DNA from: Sipunculus nudus
Taxonomy: Eukaryota > Annelida > Sipuncula > Golfingiida > Sipunculidae
Direction of reading: 5' to 3'
Length of the DNA stretch: 64,000 bases
Assembly (NCBI GenBank): GCA_026874595.1
Contig: CM049306.1
Location: 103,679,142-103,743,141 of the forward strand
The notes below the pieces were generated by a model. It worked only from the letters and a program-made list of their open reading frames with translations, did no database searches and was not told where the DNA came from. Positions within the stretch are counted from its first letter, which is position 1. Each line of letters starts with the position of its first letter. Shown piece after piece: positions 38,785 to 52,200 of the stretch. The position numbers were made by a program, and so were the translations under genes.

Positions 38785-39826
38785 ATGGCTTCAATGTCAA
38801 ATTATGCCAAAAGAATGGCTCGTTTAAGTGCCAGGATATTTGGTGAAGTTGTAAGACCAACCACCTCTAAATCCATGAAAGTTGTGAGGATGTTTGAAGC
38901 CCAGCCAATGGAAACGAGAAAAGACATTGTGGATTATTACCCAAATCACCCCAATATAAACAATTTAATGTCTAAGTTACGCCAGTTAGGATTATATAGG
39001 TAAGTCCAAGTCTCTTTTGAGTTTGTGTTTTGGTGCACACACCTTTCGTCATGAGATCTTTGTCTGCTGCAAAAATTGAATAAATCTGATTATTCTGGTA
39101 TTAAATTTTAATGGCAAATATGGACCCAGGATATTAATACTGAGAAAGGGCTAATAAGTTAATTTTACTTAACTATTTGGCGATTTTTTATCAGATAATT
39201 TAGTATATATCAGATGGATAAGTATACTTTTTATAAAGTAAATCTGAACTTTCCAGTTATCATAGGCAAAGTTGTCAAATTCAGATTAACATTAATGTAT
39301 TCTGTATTTAATCTAATTATTTTGCTGTACACTTAATTTGATTACTACAGCCTGTTGTGTAATTGGAATTTGAAACGAAAAAGATCAGGTGGTGCAAGTA
39401 TCATTTATTCAGTCTAATTTGCAATTTATTTCACAATCTAAAATCTGGACTCCAGATAGGAAATATTAGTATATATATATATGCAAGTAGCTTGCCATTC
39501 TCTAACGTTTGGTATTACCTATGGTACTTTCTGGTGAGAAAACCTGGTTTGAGGTGATCTCATTGACAGAGATCAAAACGAAAAATTTCAGAATGGCTAC
39601 TAAAATCTTGACAATCAGGACCAACATATAGGTATACAGAGGAAGAAAAAACGAGATAAATATGTCATGAGTGCATTTTAATTATTTAGACTGAGCATTG
39701 TTCTAATATAATTCCAGAGATGAACATAAAGATTTCAAAGAAGAAATGAAGAGATTGCGGGCCTTGAGGGGAAAAGTCAAACCCAAGAAAGGAGAGGGAA
39801 AACGAGCCATGAAGAAAAAAGCCTGA
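38785..39826 (+). CDS. MRPS33: Small ribosomal subunit protein mS33 (mitochondrial), two coding exons
   Basis: Part of the mitochondrial small ribosomal subunit. Coding exons are 38785-38999 and 39718-39826. The donor is AG|GTAAGT, the acceptor is TTCCAG|AGATGAA, and the split Arg codon is restored. The product is 107 residues, against about 106 in vertebrates. It matches the family throughout: N-terminal [27 protein letters not shown], a DYYPNHPN block, [14 protein letters not shown] and the very basic end [11 protein letters not shown] start at 38785 (MASMSNYAK), the first ATG; the upstream in-frame codons have no ATG. The gene converges on LRGUK and diverges from EIF3K. An ATTAAA at 39981-39986 is a plausible polyadenylation signal. 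Confidence 0.96.
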
Positions 39827-39980
39827 TTTAATAATTATTGTATAGACAATGATAAGAGAGATATAATGACAGCTAGGATTTACACTCCAAATACAGCACT
39901 GGATTTAATGAACAGAATGGGTGCATGTGTCACTGTCTTCTGATTTGTCTGGTAATAATATATGTGTGATTTGAAGTGAT

Positions 39981-39986
39981 ATTAAA
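39981..39986 (+). terminator. Candidate polyadenylation signal of MRPS33
   Basis: ATTAAA lies 155 bp after the stop codon. Confidence 0.4.
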
Positions 39987-40469
39987 TGAAATTTCCTAGG
40001 AATAACTTGTGTTATCCTTTACTCACATATTCAGTATGAGTTGAAATGTAACAAGCTGCCAACATAGAAAACTAACTGATCCAAGATATAACTTTCTGCA
40101 TAAGGATTTTTAAATATTTTTTAATATTGCAAGGCATTTAGAGGAATGAAAATCAGTTAATCATTGAACACTGTTATACCAAGAGAAAAAAATCAGATTT
40201 TGCATTATTTCTGTTCCTTGTGATGTAAAGAAAAATAATTAAATGGACATATGGGCTACTTTAGCCTTCAGAAATAACCATGAGCCAGAATTTTTGAAGT
40301 ATAATACCGTACTCATGCAGACATATTTACATCAATTTGGAATACTTAAGTCTGTCCAAAATCACAAGGAAACTAAAATTTCCTGTTGCAAAATTTATAA
40401 GCAAGCTTGGGTTTAAGATCTCTGATACATGCAATACTGAATATATACAATATAAATACTATATATTTT

Positions 40470-42450
40470 TGTATCCGCCAAAACGGATACTATGTTTTCA
40501 GTCGGACGCCGCCGCCACCGCATAGGTTTCCAGATAACTCTTCCGTAATCACTGGGATGAATTTTTTAAATTCGGGATTATGATCAGGTCACATGTGAAC
40601 TGCTGCACCCTCATTTTTGGTTTACCTCTGACCTTTCCTTTCTGCCCAGCATCAATTTGTGCTTCTGTTTCCACACATAAACCCACACATCTCAGGAACC
40701 GTTTGACTGATCAGGCTAAAAATTTTGAACAAATGTAGACCTTGGATAGCTTTATAACATACACTAAAAATGGTGGCGCCACCTGCAACCATTTTTTGCA
40801 CAGCGTCCATCTGTTCATCTGCCTTGGGATAAAATCACTGGTATTTCAGCAGTGGTTTGAAGTATCAACCTGATATTTTGCAGGTTTATACATCCTGGAC
40901 AGCTTTTGTTTATATTATGACAGGTGGCGCCACCTACATTCATCTTTACGCTGCAGACATCCAAGCTCATATCTTGGGAATCTTTGACCTATTGGGCCAA
41001 AATTTTGCATGTGTATAGATCTCGCATAGCTCTTTATCATATGCAAAACTGGTGGCCCCCCACTGATACAATTTGTGCACAGCGTCTGTCTGTTTGTCTG
41101 CCGTGGGATAAAATCACTTGTATCTCAGCAGTGGTTTGACATATCTGCCTAAAATTTTGCAGGTTTATACATCTTGGATAGCTTTCTGGATTTTGTGGCA
41201 GTGTGGCCCCACCTACATTTATGTTTATGCTGCAGCCATCCAGGCTTATATATCAGGAATGGTTTGCTGTATCTTCCTGACATTTTGCATGTGTATAGAT
41301 CCCACATATCTCTTTATTATACACAAACTTGGGTTGCCACCTGCAACCATTATTGCACAGCGTCTGTCTGTTTGTCTGCCATGGGCTAAAATCACTCGCA
41401 TCTCAGTAGTGGTTTGACTTATCTGCCTAAAATTTTGCATAATTATACATCTTTGATAGCTTTCTTGATTTTGTGGCATGTGGCGCCACCTACATTTATG
41501 TTTACACTGCAGGCATTCAGGCTTGTATCTCAGGACTGGTTTGACATATCCCCCTAAAGTTTTGCACGTGTATAGATCTCACATAGCTCAGATCGTACAC
41601 AAGATCAGTGGCGCCACCTGCCACCATTTTGGCACAGCTTCCTCCTGTTTCTCTAATGTGGGATAAAATCATTCGCATACAAGTAGTGGTTTGTGCTATA
41701 AATAGCTTTGGCACAGTGCCAGGATTGGAAGAAGTGCAGCCAGGTATAGGTCAAGAGTTCACTCAGTAGCTGCATTTTTAATTATAGCTTTGACAACAGC
41801 CCACTGCATCAGATTTGGCACCAAAGTTCAGCCTAGATCTGTTTATAGCTTTGGCAGACTGCCAACTGTGTTAGATTATGCAACAGGTCAAGAGTTCACT
41901 CAGTGCAGCCAGGTGCAGGTCAAATGTTCACTCAGTCTAGCCTGGTGCAGGTCAAGAGTTCACTCAGTGCAGTAGCTTGAGGCAGCTATTTGTCACAGTT
42001 CACTCTGGGCAACTGCCTTTCTCACCTAAGCCTGGTCAGCCAAGTGCATCAAACTCAAGGGAAGTTTGATGTATTGGCCTGATATTTTGACCTGTCTATG
42101 CATCTTTGATGGCTTTCTTTGATGCCACCTACAATGACTTTTGCACAGAGTATGTGCCTGCTTATATATCTACCGAGGAATTTGATATATCAACCTGTAA
42201 TTGGGCATATTTATAAATATCAGATCACTTCATCATGTACAAGACTGGTGGAGCCACCTACAATAATTTTTGCACAGTGTATGTCCTTGCTTATTTTGCA
42301 GGAGGGGTTTTACATATCAGTCTAAAATTGGGCATATGTATATATATCTTCATTGTATACAAGACTGGTGGTGTCAGCTACAATCATTTTTGTGTTGTGT
42401 GGACACATTCCAGAATTTCAGCAGTGATGTTTGTGTAATTGTTTCTTGTT
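40470..42450 (+). repeat. Hairpin-headed tandem element with GGTGGCGCCACC units (~278 bp)
   Basis: The head is GTATCC-GCCAAAAC-GGATAC at about 40470-40490, followed by GCCGCCGCCACCGC. Units are anchored on GTGGGATAAAATCAC at 40826, 41105, 41383 and 41660 (spacings 279, 278, 277). Each unit is a dimer of ~139-bp halves, each half ending near a GTGGCGCCAC block (about 40772, 40922, 41048, 41201, 41329, 41478, 41608). From 41700 to 42450 the repeat is degenerate. Frames of 60-99 codons within it are by-products. Confidence 0.85.
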
Positions 42451-42589
42451 CAAAATATTTAGCACTTGCATTGTTCATATACAAGTTACGCATGTACTTG
42501 AAAAGTAATGATCCAGCATTGAAGCATTATACCTGGTGTATATCCCATTGCACAGGTTTTCATTAGGCCTGTAGGCCTTGTTTATGAAT

Positions 42590-44010
42590 TTTTATGCAAA
42601 ATTTTAATATTTCATATGCGATATCGAGAAAAAGTTTTACACAGATCTACTTCTAATTGTAGTAGCAGGTGCATCTTATGGGTCTCAAAAGCTGATTAGG
42701 TTTTGGTCACACTTGAATGATTTTTTTATTTTTTATGAATTTCTTTATACAAAACTTTTAATTTCATATGCAATACTTATTCTCAAAATGTTTTACTGGG
42801 TTCTGCCCCTTATTAGAGTAGCAGGTGCATCTTAAGGGTCTCCAGAGTTGAATAGGTTTCGGTCACACTTGTATGACTTTTTTATGTGCCTGTCTGGGAC
42901 AGGATGTATTATGGTATACCTAAAGTCCTTCCAACCGTCCATTAATTTTTAGTGTCGCTATAATAACCTTCCAGGGCTTTCATGGATTTTCATGAAACTC
43001 ACTATAACTACTTTGTGGTGTCACCATGATAACTTACGAGGAACACGATGTTTTTTGATCAAACTATTCAAACTCAGCAGAAATATTAAATAGGAAATCT
43101 CACCTAATTTATATTTCCAGCAAAATCCACGCATATTTAAGAAGGTCAGAGGTCACCCATTTTTGGTTGCACAATGGCAACTTACCAAGAATCTTATGGA
43201 TTTTCATGAAACGCAATAAACATATTTACCAAGAGTTTCTCACCTGAATTACTTTCTCATCAAAATTCATGCATATTTATTCAGGTCGGAGGTCACCAGA
43301 TACACAACGGGCATAATATGCATGTTTGCCGTGTTTGTTTACTGTGCTTTTGTTATGAATTGTTTTATGCAAAATGTTTACATTTCACATGCGACACTAT
43401 TTCTCAAAAAGTTTTACTGGGATTTACTTCTTATTATAATAGCAGGTGCCTCCTACAAGTTACTTTCAATATTGGCAGCAGATAAGGTTTTCTGATTAAG
43501 CCTGCACAGTTTTTTGGTCAGTTCTGTGAATGAGGCCGTGTGTGATAGTGTGTGTACACATTTCTCACATCCCCTTTTGTCAAGGGATACAGTCCTCTGG
43601 ACATTTTCTAGTTGTGAATGGTGAAGATAACACACAAATTCATGCATATTTATTCAGGTCGGAGGTCACCAGATACACAACGGGCATAATATGCATGTTT
43701 GCCGTGTTTGTTTACTGTGCTTTTGTTATGAATTGTTTTATGCAAAATGTTTACATTTCACATGCGACACTATTTCTCAAAAAGTTTTACTGGGATTTAC
43801 TTCTTATTATAATAGCAGGTGCCTCCTACAAGTTACTTTCAATATTGGCAGCAGATAAGGTTTTCTGATTAAGCCTGCACAGTTTTTTGGTCAGTTCTGT
43901 GAATGAGGCCGTGTGTGATAGTGTGTGTACACATTTCTCACATCCCCTTTTGTCAAGGGATACAGTCCTCTGGACATTTTCTAGTTGTGAATGGTGAAGA
44001 TAACACACTG
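42590..44010 (+). repeat. Second repeat block including an exact 373-bp tandem duplication
   Basis: Related lines recur at about 42640, 42790 and 43430 (AGTAGCAGGTGCATCTTA... and TTTCTCAAAAAGTTTTACTG). A hairpin CCTGTC-TGG-GACAGG followed by ATGTATTATGGTAT (about 42890) looks like another element head. Copies 43263-43635 and 43636-44008 appear identical. Confidence 0.8.
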
Positions 44011-44093
44011 AAGAAATGCTCAAGTCAGTAGTCATGCCAGGTTACTTTTGAATTCCCTTACCACAGGAAAGAGGACTTATCAAATGGTCTTAG

Positions 44094-44121
44094 CCCCCCC
44101 CCCCCCCCCCCCCCCCCCCCC
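44094..44121. repeat. 28-C homopolymer
   Basis: About 28 consecutive cytosines. Length may be unreliable in assembly. Confidence 0.9.
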
Positions 44122-45177
44122 TTTTAAGCCCACTATCACTTGCATTATTTGTAGAAATTATTGTAATATCTAGTTTACAAGAGGTACATGTCAAGGAAAT
44201 GCAGGTATTGCTATAAAAAATTCTTATACCCCCCTGTGAGGGATATATGAACTGATCTGCAAGTTGGTGGTATTCGTGGTACATTGGCCCATGTCAACTA
44301 ACTAGAAACGATATGACAGGAGGTGTTAGGGATGTGTGGAAGTTGAAATGGTCACCAGTTGTTGTTGAGAGCATGGTTAAGCAATGTCATCTTTTGTCAT
44401 TTTTAAAATTCTGGTTCATCAGATTGGCTGCCAGATGTCCTTGTAGGATACACTTGGAAAAACCTGTGATCTCTGGCCATTTTAGTGCCCCCTCCCCACA
44501 TTTACAAGATGTGGATATCAGACAGCTTGTAACCCAGAGGAAAGCATTTTTTTTTTGGCTTATTTTAAAAAATGGTTCCAGAAAAATTTTAGTATGGGTA
44601 ATCTCCAAGAAATGGATCCTTTAATGAAATAAGTAACATTTGATAAGCTGGAGTACGTGTAATGGAAAAAGGCTATTTCTTAAATTGTAACAAATGTTAT
44701 ATGTTTGACAGTTGAGAGTAACTTGAGACAAGTGGTGCTGGCTGTCCCACAATCCCTAACCGGAAGAGGTTTCCTTTTAACAGGAACCTCTGTATAGCTT
44801 CAATCCATTCACAGGAGAAAAAAACAAACAATATATGTTTATTCATTCTTGTACATTCATGTATAAACTTTGCTTTGGCACACAGAAATTTTATGATGAT
44901 ATGTATGACATAAGAAGAACAACAAAATAGTGATGTACTGATGAGACAAAGAACAACATAATCTATGTAAATAAGGTGATAAGTCCTTGATGGATCAGTG
45001 TTTTAAAGACAGTGGCTGCCTTGGTGCTCACGTTGTCCTACCTGACAGGCACACAAAGTAATGTTAGAATTCAAGCCTCCTGTCTCTGGCATTATTCAGG
45101 TATCCTTGATGATGGTATTTATTATAAGTCAAAGGATACATGACTTGGAATTACCATTCTAGCATCAGGTACTTATC
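44122..45177. other. Spacer between the convergent genes MRPS33 and LRGUK
   Basis: Nothing recognised. A 103-codon frame at 44313-44624 has no family resemblance. Confidence 0.4.
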
Positions 45178-45183
45178 TTTATT
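45178..45183 (-). terminator. Candidate polyadenylation signal of LRGUK
   Basis: AATAAA on the minus strand, 103 bp after the stop codon. Confidence 0.5.
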
Positions 45184-45285
45184 GTCAGTGGAAGCAAATA
45201 GTCCACACATTACATGAGTCTGAACTGTTATATACATGGAGCTGATTACTGGTAGTAGGATCCAGGTGTGAACATATATATTCTG

Positions 45286-46258
45286 CTAGTATTCAGGTAG
45301 TGGATCTACAGGAGGTGGACTGCTAATAGGTGGCAGCACTGGATGCTTATCAGAACCAATCCTGTTTGCGGAGCCTGGTCTGGAGCTGTAGGATGACCTA
45401 GGTCGTGACCCAGCACTTGGAGGTCGTGGTCCGCTGGGAGGACGAGGTGCAGGCAGCCCACCTGATCCTGATTGAGCAGCAGAACCAGACATGAGTTCAA
45501 GTCGATCGACGGCCTCCATGACGAGGTCCAAATCCTTCTGAGAACCCTTTGGAGACCCCGTTAGCTCGACATCATCCTCCATACCGTGTACATCAGAGAT
45601 GTTTGACAAGCTGGAGCTGGTGCCAGCCTCTCCCTGACTCGAGTCTGGTGACGAGGGAGGTAAGGCATCCATGTTGCCTTTATTAACAGGAGCTGACACT
45701 GCTCGACCACTCGGGTCTTCATCATCACCCAAGCCTTGCTGGGCCAGGACTGATGCAGGAACTGTCTTTGGTGCACTGTTAAAAAAAAAAATTAAAAAAA
45801 AACCTTCACCATGTATATTCAAGAACTGCATGCATATTTATACTGTTCTATATGGCACTAACAGGAATTATTTTTCCATGCAATCAAATACCACCGTTCA
45901 ACAGAATTTGATATCCTTTATGTGTTAGAATGGAGTTGGTTGTTTTCCAAAGAGACTTGCCAAGATGCTGAGCACTAAATGTATTTGTTCTTTAAACATG
46001 TTTATTCAACAATCAAATTATCGGTACACTTGATCTGATCACTCATTCAACCATTCTCCCGTGCTTTTGCTACTAGAAATTTAAAATAGAAACAAATTAT
46101 GTTATGTAACATCAGACAAGGGAACATCTGATGAGATGATGTGTATTAAAAATTTGTCAGAGTCTACCTCACCTTAAGATCTGGTCATAAATGGATGGTA
46201 TAAACCCTGATACAGCTTCCTTTGCAGCGCTCTGACGTCTTTTAATCGATTCCTCCTC
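45286..46258 (-). CDS. LRGUK: LRGUK exons 15-16: Ser/Pro-rich C-terminal tail
   Basis: Exon 15 (46173-46258) encodes EEESIKRRQSAAKEAVSGFI and on to IYDQIL; this is the most conserved-looking piece of the tail. Exon 16 (45286-45775) gives 162 residues up to the stop: acidic, then repeated (P)RPPS-type text (APRPPSGPRPPSAGSRPRSS) and a final ISSPPPVDPLPEY. The region is predicted to be disordered and Pro-rich, so it may bind SH3- or WW-type partners; that is a guess. Confidence 0.93.
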
Positions 46259-49200
46259 CTGAAACAAGAACAGCTCATATTATAAATATGGCTTATTACA
46301 TGCATGTGTGTAAGCATGTTTAAGTCTTGGCATACATGCATTCCTAGTATAAAAACAAAACTTCCATAACATCACATTCATGCTCCAAAAATGGTTAAAT
46401 TCATTAATAGTCTCTCTTACATATTGATTTCCAGGTAACAGCATTTAAGTTTATGGAAATAATAGTAAACGGCTTCATGAATGTGACTTGGTATAAACAA
46501 TGTAACAAAAAAAAAATGTATGTTACTTCTGTATCCTAAAAGAGAGATATACATTATCCCTGCTGATCAAGGTCTGATCATTTATTCTCAAAATGTTTAA
46601 GGCCATGCAAACAAATACTGAAATACAGCTGCCTGGATAATATACGGCAGATAAATACACAATAAACAAACTAGTCGATTTAACTCACCACAACACCTCT
46701 TACAAATGGTGGCATGGGTGACTGAGTGGCCTTTTTCAGTGTTGCGTGTGCTTGGCTAAGACTATCTGGGATGCTTGGTTTGGACCATGTTCTTGCTCCC
46801 AGCAGGCCAGAGTTTGCTGTTAATGTCTCTGTGGCCTCTTTTTCTAACTGAGATGCCGTGTTAGACTGTTCCAGTGGGTCAGACTCAGAGGGGGTCTGTA
46901 CAGCAATACCAAGGTAGTCCATGACCAGGCGACGCAGTCTTCTGTATGCTTCGGTTATGTCATCTGAAAATGACAGTGAAGTCATGAATAACCTGTTGGA
47001 AAAGAAATCAAACTTAAATAATTTAAGCGCCAAATGTATTTCCAAGAAGACCTAATAGGCTAAATTGGGAATGTTGTTAGACACACATTACAAGAATCTT
47101 GTAAGTATATGAGATAATTTTATCAGATAACATTTTATTTAGAAATATATTATAGTCTCGTGCAATTTGACATAATTGCCAAAACTTATTTCCACTCATG
47201 CAGAGCATTCAGGGTGCGAAATAGAGGGTGCACACATGCACTTTTGCATGAACATTTTCTTTTATGCAGGTAGAAATTGTACCTAGGGTACACTCTGTGC
47301 AAGTATTATTATTTAAAACAAATTAAAAAATATGTGCAGTAACTTTTTTTTTTTTAATAATGTCAATAGAAATATTCACATCCATTGGCTTTTAATTATC
47401 TAATCATGCGTTGATCATCTTGAGAAACAACCCCTCATGATCGACACTCAGGTGTCAAGCAGATTTCTCACTACTATTACAAGGTGCATGTTGAAACTTT
47501 AGGTGCATGTAGGTTTTGTTGCAAAGGTGCACCTAGAGCATGTAAATTTTTTAGCCTAATTCATACCCTGAATGCAGAGCATAAATCATTTTAAAGTATA
47601 TCATCACTCCGGTAAATGCCCAATGGATTTCATACCACTATTAATGACTGTGTCAAAGAAGCCTGGATTTTCTCTGTTGTGGTTGGCATAAAGTTCTGTC
47701 CTGTTCAGTGTCCATTCAATCTGAGGCTCCGTGTAGATGCTTCGTTCCCGAAGACGTCGCTCATGACATTCTCTGTTGTGTGGCATAATAAGCACATAGC
47801 GGGGCTCAAAGTAAGTGTTCTTCAAGGTAAGCACACCCTGCAGAAATAGGAAAGCCCATACTGATCTGACAAAACACCATGCATCAGGAGACAAAGTGTT
47901 TCTAAAGAAACATGTGCTGGATACTTAAGGAACACTGGGAAACCTTTGCATAAAAGAACTAGAATATCAGCAGAAGCTGACAAAAGCCCTCAGCCAAAAG
48001 AACAGTGTTTAGAGGTGGTAACAGTAACAAGTACTAAATATCTGTTCTCATATGGATGTATATCTGTACATGTCTCAGTTATAAATTTAAAATGGAGAGG
48101 TATGTACCATGATTCATAAAAATCCACCAAATGCTTCCTGAAAAATAAGCTTCTAAGTTTTATTGTATCCCCAGACAAAGTTGGGATACTATGGTTTCAC
48201 GACGGTCTCGCCGCCGCCGCAGAAAAACCATGTGAGCAGGACAACTCAAAAAATATTTCACTGATCTTTTTTAAACTTTACATTCGTATAGATATAGGTA
48301 AGGGGACGAAGCCTATTTAAAATGGGGTCATGACCTATGCTAGGAGAGTGACCTTGACCTTGAATAGGTCCATTTTTGCTGAAAATAACACAAATTCTTA
48401 AATATCTCAAGTAAGCTTGCAATGACTGGTCCGAAAATCAAGGTGACCGAAGATCTTGGATAGCCTTGTGATATACCGGAAACTGGTGGCACCACCTATT
48501 ATCCTTTTCTTGTTTTTACGCCTTTTAAAACCCCCATAATTGCCACTTGACAGTACTGTAAGCATTGTAAGTCAAAAACTAAGGGACAGATTTCTTTCAT
48601 ATTATGCACATGTAGAGAGATGGGTTATTGGATGAGGTCTATTTACATTTGGGTCATGACCTTTACCATGAGAGTGGCCTTGACCTTTAATGTGTCCATA
48701 TTTGGTGAAAATCACACACCTCTTATGATATCTCCAGTGTTGATAGCCATATGGATTTCAAACGTGACTTATGTATGGCCCACCACTAAAGTAAGAACCC
48801 TATAGGTTCTAGGGTCATGAGGTCAAAGGTCAAGGTCACTGGACTTGCATTTTAAAAGATACTGTGGATGCATTTTAAGCCAAACTTTCATCCCAGGTCT
48901 TCCACCTTGAATATATAGCTCACTTGCCAATAGTGGATGATCCATATCAATTTTGGGGTCACACGGTCAAAGGTCAAGGCCACAGGAGCTATCTGTCAAA
49001 AAATTAGTTTCTGGATGATAATTCCTGCTTTTATTAATGTATTGATTTCAAACTTGACTTAAATATGTCCCACTAAAAAATCAAGACTCCAATTGATTTT
49101 GGGGTCATGAGGTCAAAGGTCAAGGTCACAGGACACATCTTTAAAAAGATTGTGGATGCATTTTCAGCCAAACAATTCATCTCAGACCTTTCATCTTGCA

Positions 49201-52200
49201 CATATAGTTCATCTGCAAATAGAGGAAGACCCCTATCAATTTTGAGGTCACAAGGTCAAAGGTGAAGGTCACAGGAGCTGTCTTCCAATAATTAGTTTCT
49301 GGATGATAATTCCTGCTTTTATTGATGTATGGATTTCAAACTTGACTTGTATATGACCCATTGGAAAAGCAAGACCTGAATTGATTGGGGTCATGAGGTC
49401 AAAGGTCAAGGTCACAGGACACATCTTTAAAAATATTGTGGATGCATTTTCAGCCAAACATTTCATCTCAGATCTTTCATCTTGCACATATAGTTCACCT
49501 GCCAAGAGTGGAAGACCCCTATCAATTTTGAGGTCACAAGGTCAAAGGTGAAGGTCACAGGAGCCATCTGTCAAAAATTAGTTCCTGAGATGATAATTCA
49601 AGTTTGGATTAATATATGGATTTCAGACCTGACTTATATATGGCCCATCAATAAATCTAGACCTTTATTGATTTACATATAAAAGTGGATGATCAATATC
49701 AATTTTGGGGTCACAAGGTCCAAGGTCAAGGCCACAGGAGCCATCTGTCAAAAAAATAGTTTCTGGATGATAATTCCTGCTTTTATTGATGTATAGATTT
49801 CAAGCTTGACTTATATATGTCCCATTGAAAAAGCAAGACCCCAATTGATTTTGGGGACATGAGGTCAAAGGTCAAGGACACAAGACCAACATCTTCAAAA
49901 AGATTGTGGATTGATAGATGGAAGAAACAATAATTGCTTGCCAAGTGTCAGTATATGCTGCTAAAAATGGGGGCCTTTTCTTAAAGGGGGGGGGGGCCGT
50001 ACTATGTCTGGGGATACTCTGGCACCTGCGGTGCCAAGAAATATCTAGTTCTATTATAAGCTCTGTGACCTTGAAAAGTAGGTCAAGGTCACCCATCTTC
50101 GAACTTGACCATTATTTTGTCGATATACATCTTCACCAAAGAAATAAAATTCCTATTGTGAATCCTTTTAGAGATATCCTGCTCACAAGGCCAAAGTTGA
50201 AAAATCCAAGAAAAATTCATTAAATATCAGAAATTGCAGGTGGCACCCCTAAAATTGTGCAGCAGTTACAGACCATCAGTCCCTATGATCATAATAAGTA
50301 TTGTGAAAATCCACCCAATGGTTACTAAGAAATTAGCTTCTAAATGTTTTTTCTATAATCAGCTCTAAAACATAGAAAAATAAGTCAAGGTAACCCATCT
50401 TTGAACTTGACCAAGATTTTGTCAATATACATCTTCACCGAAAAAATAAAATTCCTACGGTGAATCCTTTTAGAGATATATCCCGCTCACAAGCCAAAAG
50501 TTGAAAAATCCGATAAAAATTCATTAAAAATCAGAAACTGTAGGTTGCACCACCAAACTTATGAAGCAGGTACAGACTATCAGTCCCAATAATCATAGTA
50601 AGTTTTGTGAAAATCCACGAAATGGTTCCTGATTAATAAGCATCTAAGTGTTTTTCTAGAATCAGCTGTAAAATGTAGAAAAATAGGTCAAGGTCACCCA
50701 TCTTCGAACCTGACCCAGATTTTGTCAATATACATCTTTACCGAGGAAATAAAATTCTGACGGTGAATCCTTTTCAAGATATCCCACTCACAAGGTAAAA
50801 GTTAACAGACGCCGGATAGACGGACAGACGGACGGACAGCTTGGGTGACGACAATAGCCCATCAGCCTAAGGGCTGAGGGCTAAAAAGCAAACTAGGTTC
50901 AATATGTACAAAAACTTTCATAAAGGCTAAAGAGAAGCATAGTGTGCTACTAGACTCCAAACTGAAATAAAAATTTCAATACAGGTAATCATACCAAATT
51001 TCAGGACACTAGGGGAAAGGCCAATCAATCTTTTAATAAAGAATTACACTTTCAAACATGGACAGTCATTACATAAATGGATACTCATGATTTAAAGTAT
51101 CTTATCAAAGATAATTATAAACAGTCTATCATAATGTTTAGATCATCATATGCTGTAAAGGATACCATTGTGTGTTATCTTTGCTTAATCCTATGAAAGG
51201 GAACCTGATATAAAAGTTGTGTGTTGACATCGTGAAGGCATTGACGAGTTTGTCTTTGTACAACATTGTCTGGGCACTGGGTCACAACTTTCTGTGATAA
51301 AGCTCAGGATATCCACTTCATAAATCACTAACAACTTGCTCACCTCCAGCTCCATATGAGTGACACAAGCCAATCCTTCCTTAGCAACGGCTTCTACAGA
51401 ATCTATGGTGAGACCATATAGGTTGCCATGGTACTGGTATGTCTGTAAGAACTTGCCCTGTTTGGTAGAAACACTGAGTGGATGATGATGTCTGATGATT
51501 TAAGAAAAGTAACAGGCAAAATGTGCAGTTCTAGTTGATTACTTGTGGGCTATGGGCTAAGACACTCAGCTGAATATGAGGCTGACATATTTCAAAAGCC
51601 ACAGCACATAAATGTCCATCACAGTGACTAAATCTGGTGTGTCCAAGAAAGTCTGACCATAAACTGTCTGCCCTTAAAGTTTGAACTTCCCAGGTCAATG
51701 GTCAGAATCGATGCCCTGCTAATTATAAGGTACTGCTTGTCGCCTTCTGTGTCCTTGGCCCCCTCACTCAGAAGAAATAGGTCTATGCAATACCACACCT
51801 GGGACATCCCAATATCATCCTGTCTAGACATGCAGCTGGAAATTTGTGTTTAACAGCTATGATTTTTTGGCCCACAAAAGGGTAGGTCAAAATGATGAAA
51901 CACATACAAATGAAAAAATTATAGATGGCACCACCAATCAACTGGAGTTGTACAAGATCATTGAGTACACCAAGTGTCATGAAAAAATCCATCGTCTTTC
52001 CTGGTGTTTGTATTAATTTTAACTATTAAGAGAATTCATCCCTGCAGCTTGGAAAAAATATGTCACTTTCCAGGCTTGATTAGTAATTTTTCCTAAAATA
52101 GGTTCACAGGGGGCTCAAAGATTTGTGGTTCAAAATTTACTTGTTTCTCTGTGATCATTTCAGTTAGCTGCCTTTTGGAGACTGATTTTTTTATCTGAAC

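Noticed and set aside
43453-44035. Two identical 60-odd codon minus-strand frames as a duplicated small gene
   Set aside because: They only mirror the exact 373-bp duplication inside repeat sequence; no start context or homologue is recognised.
45671-45928. 85-codon plus-strand frame
   Set aside because: It is antisense to LRGUK exon 16 and its poly-T acceptor tract.
46128-46160. Hammerhead-ribozyme core (CTGATGAG)
   Set aside because: No GAAA at a suitable distance and no GTC cleavage arm; the same failure at about 44937.
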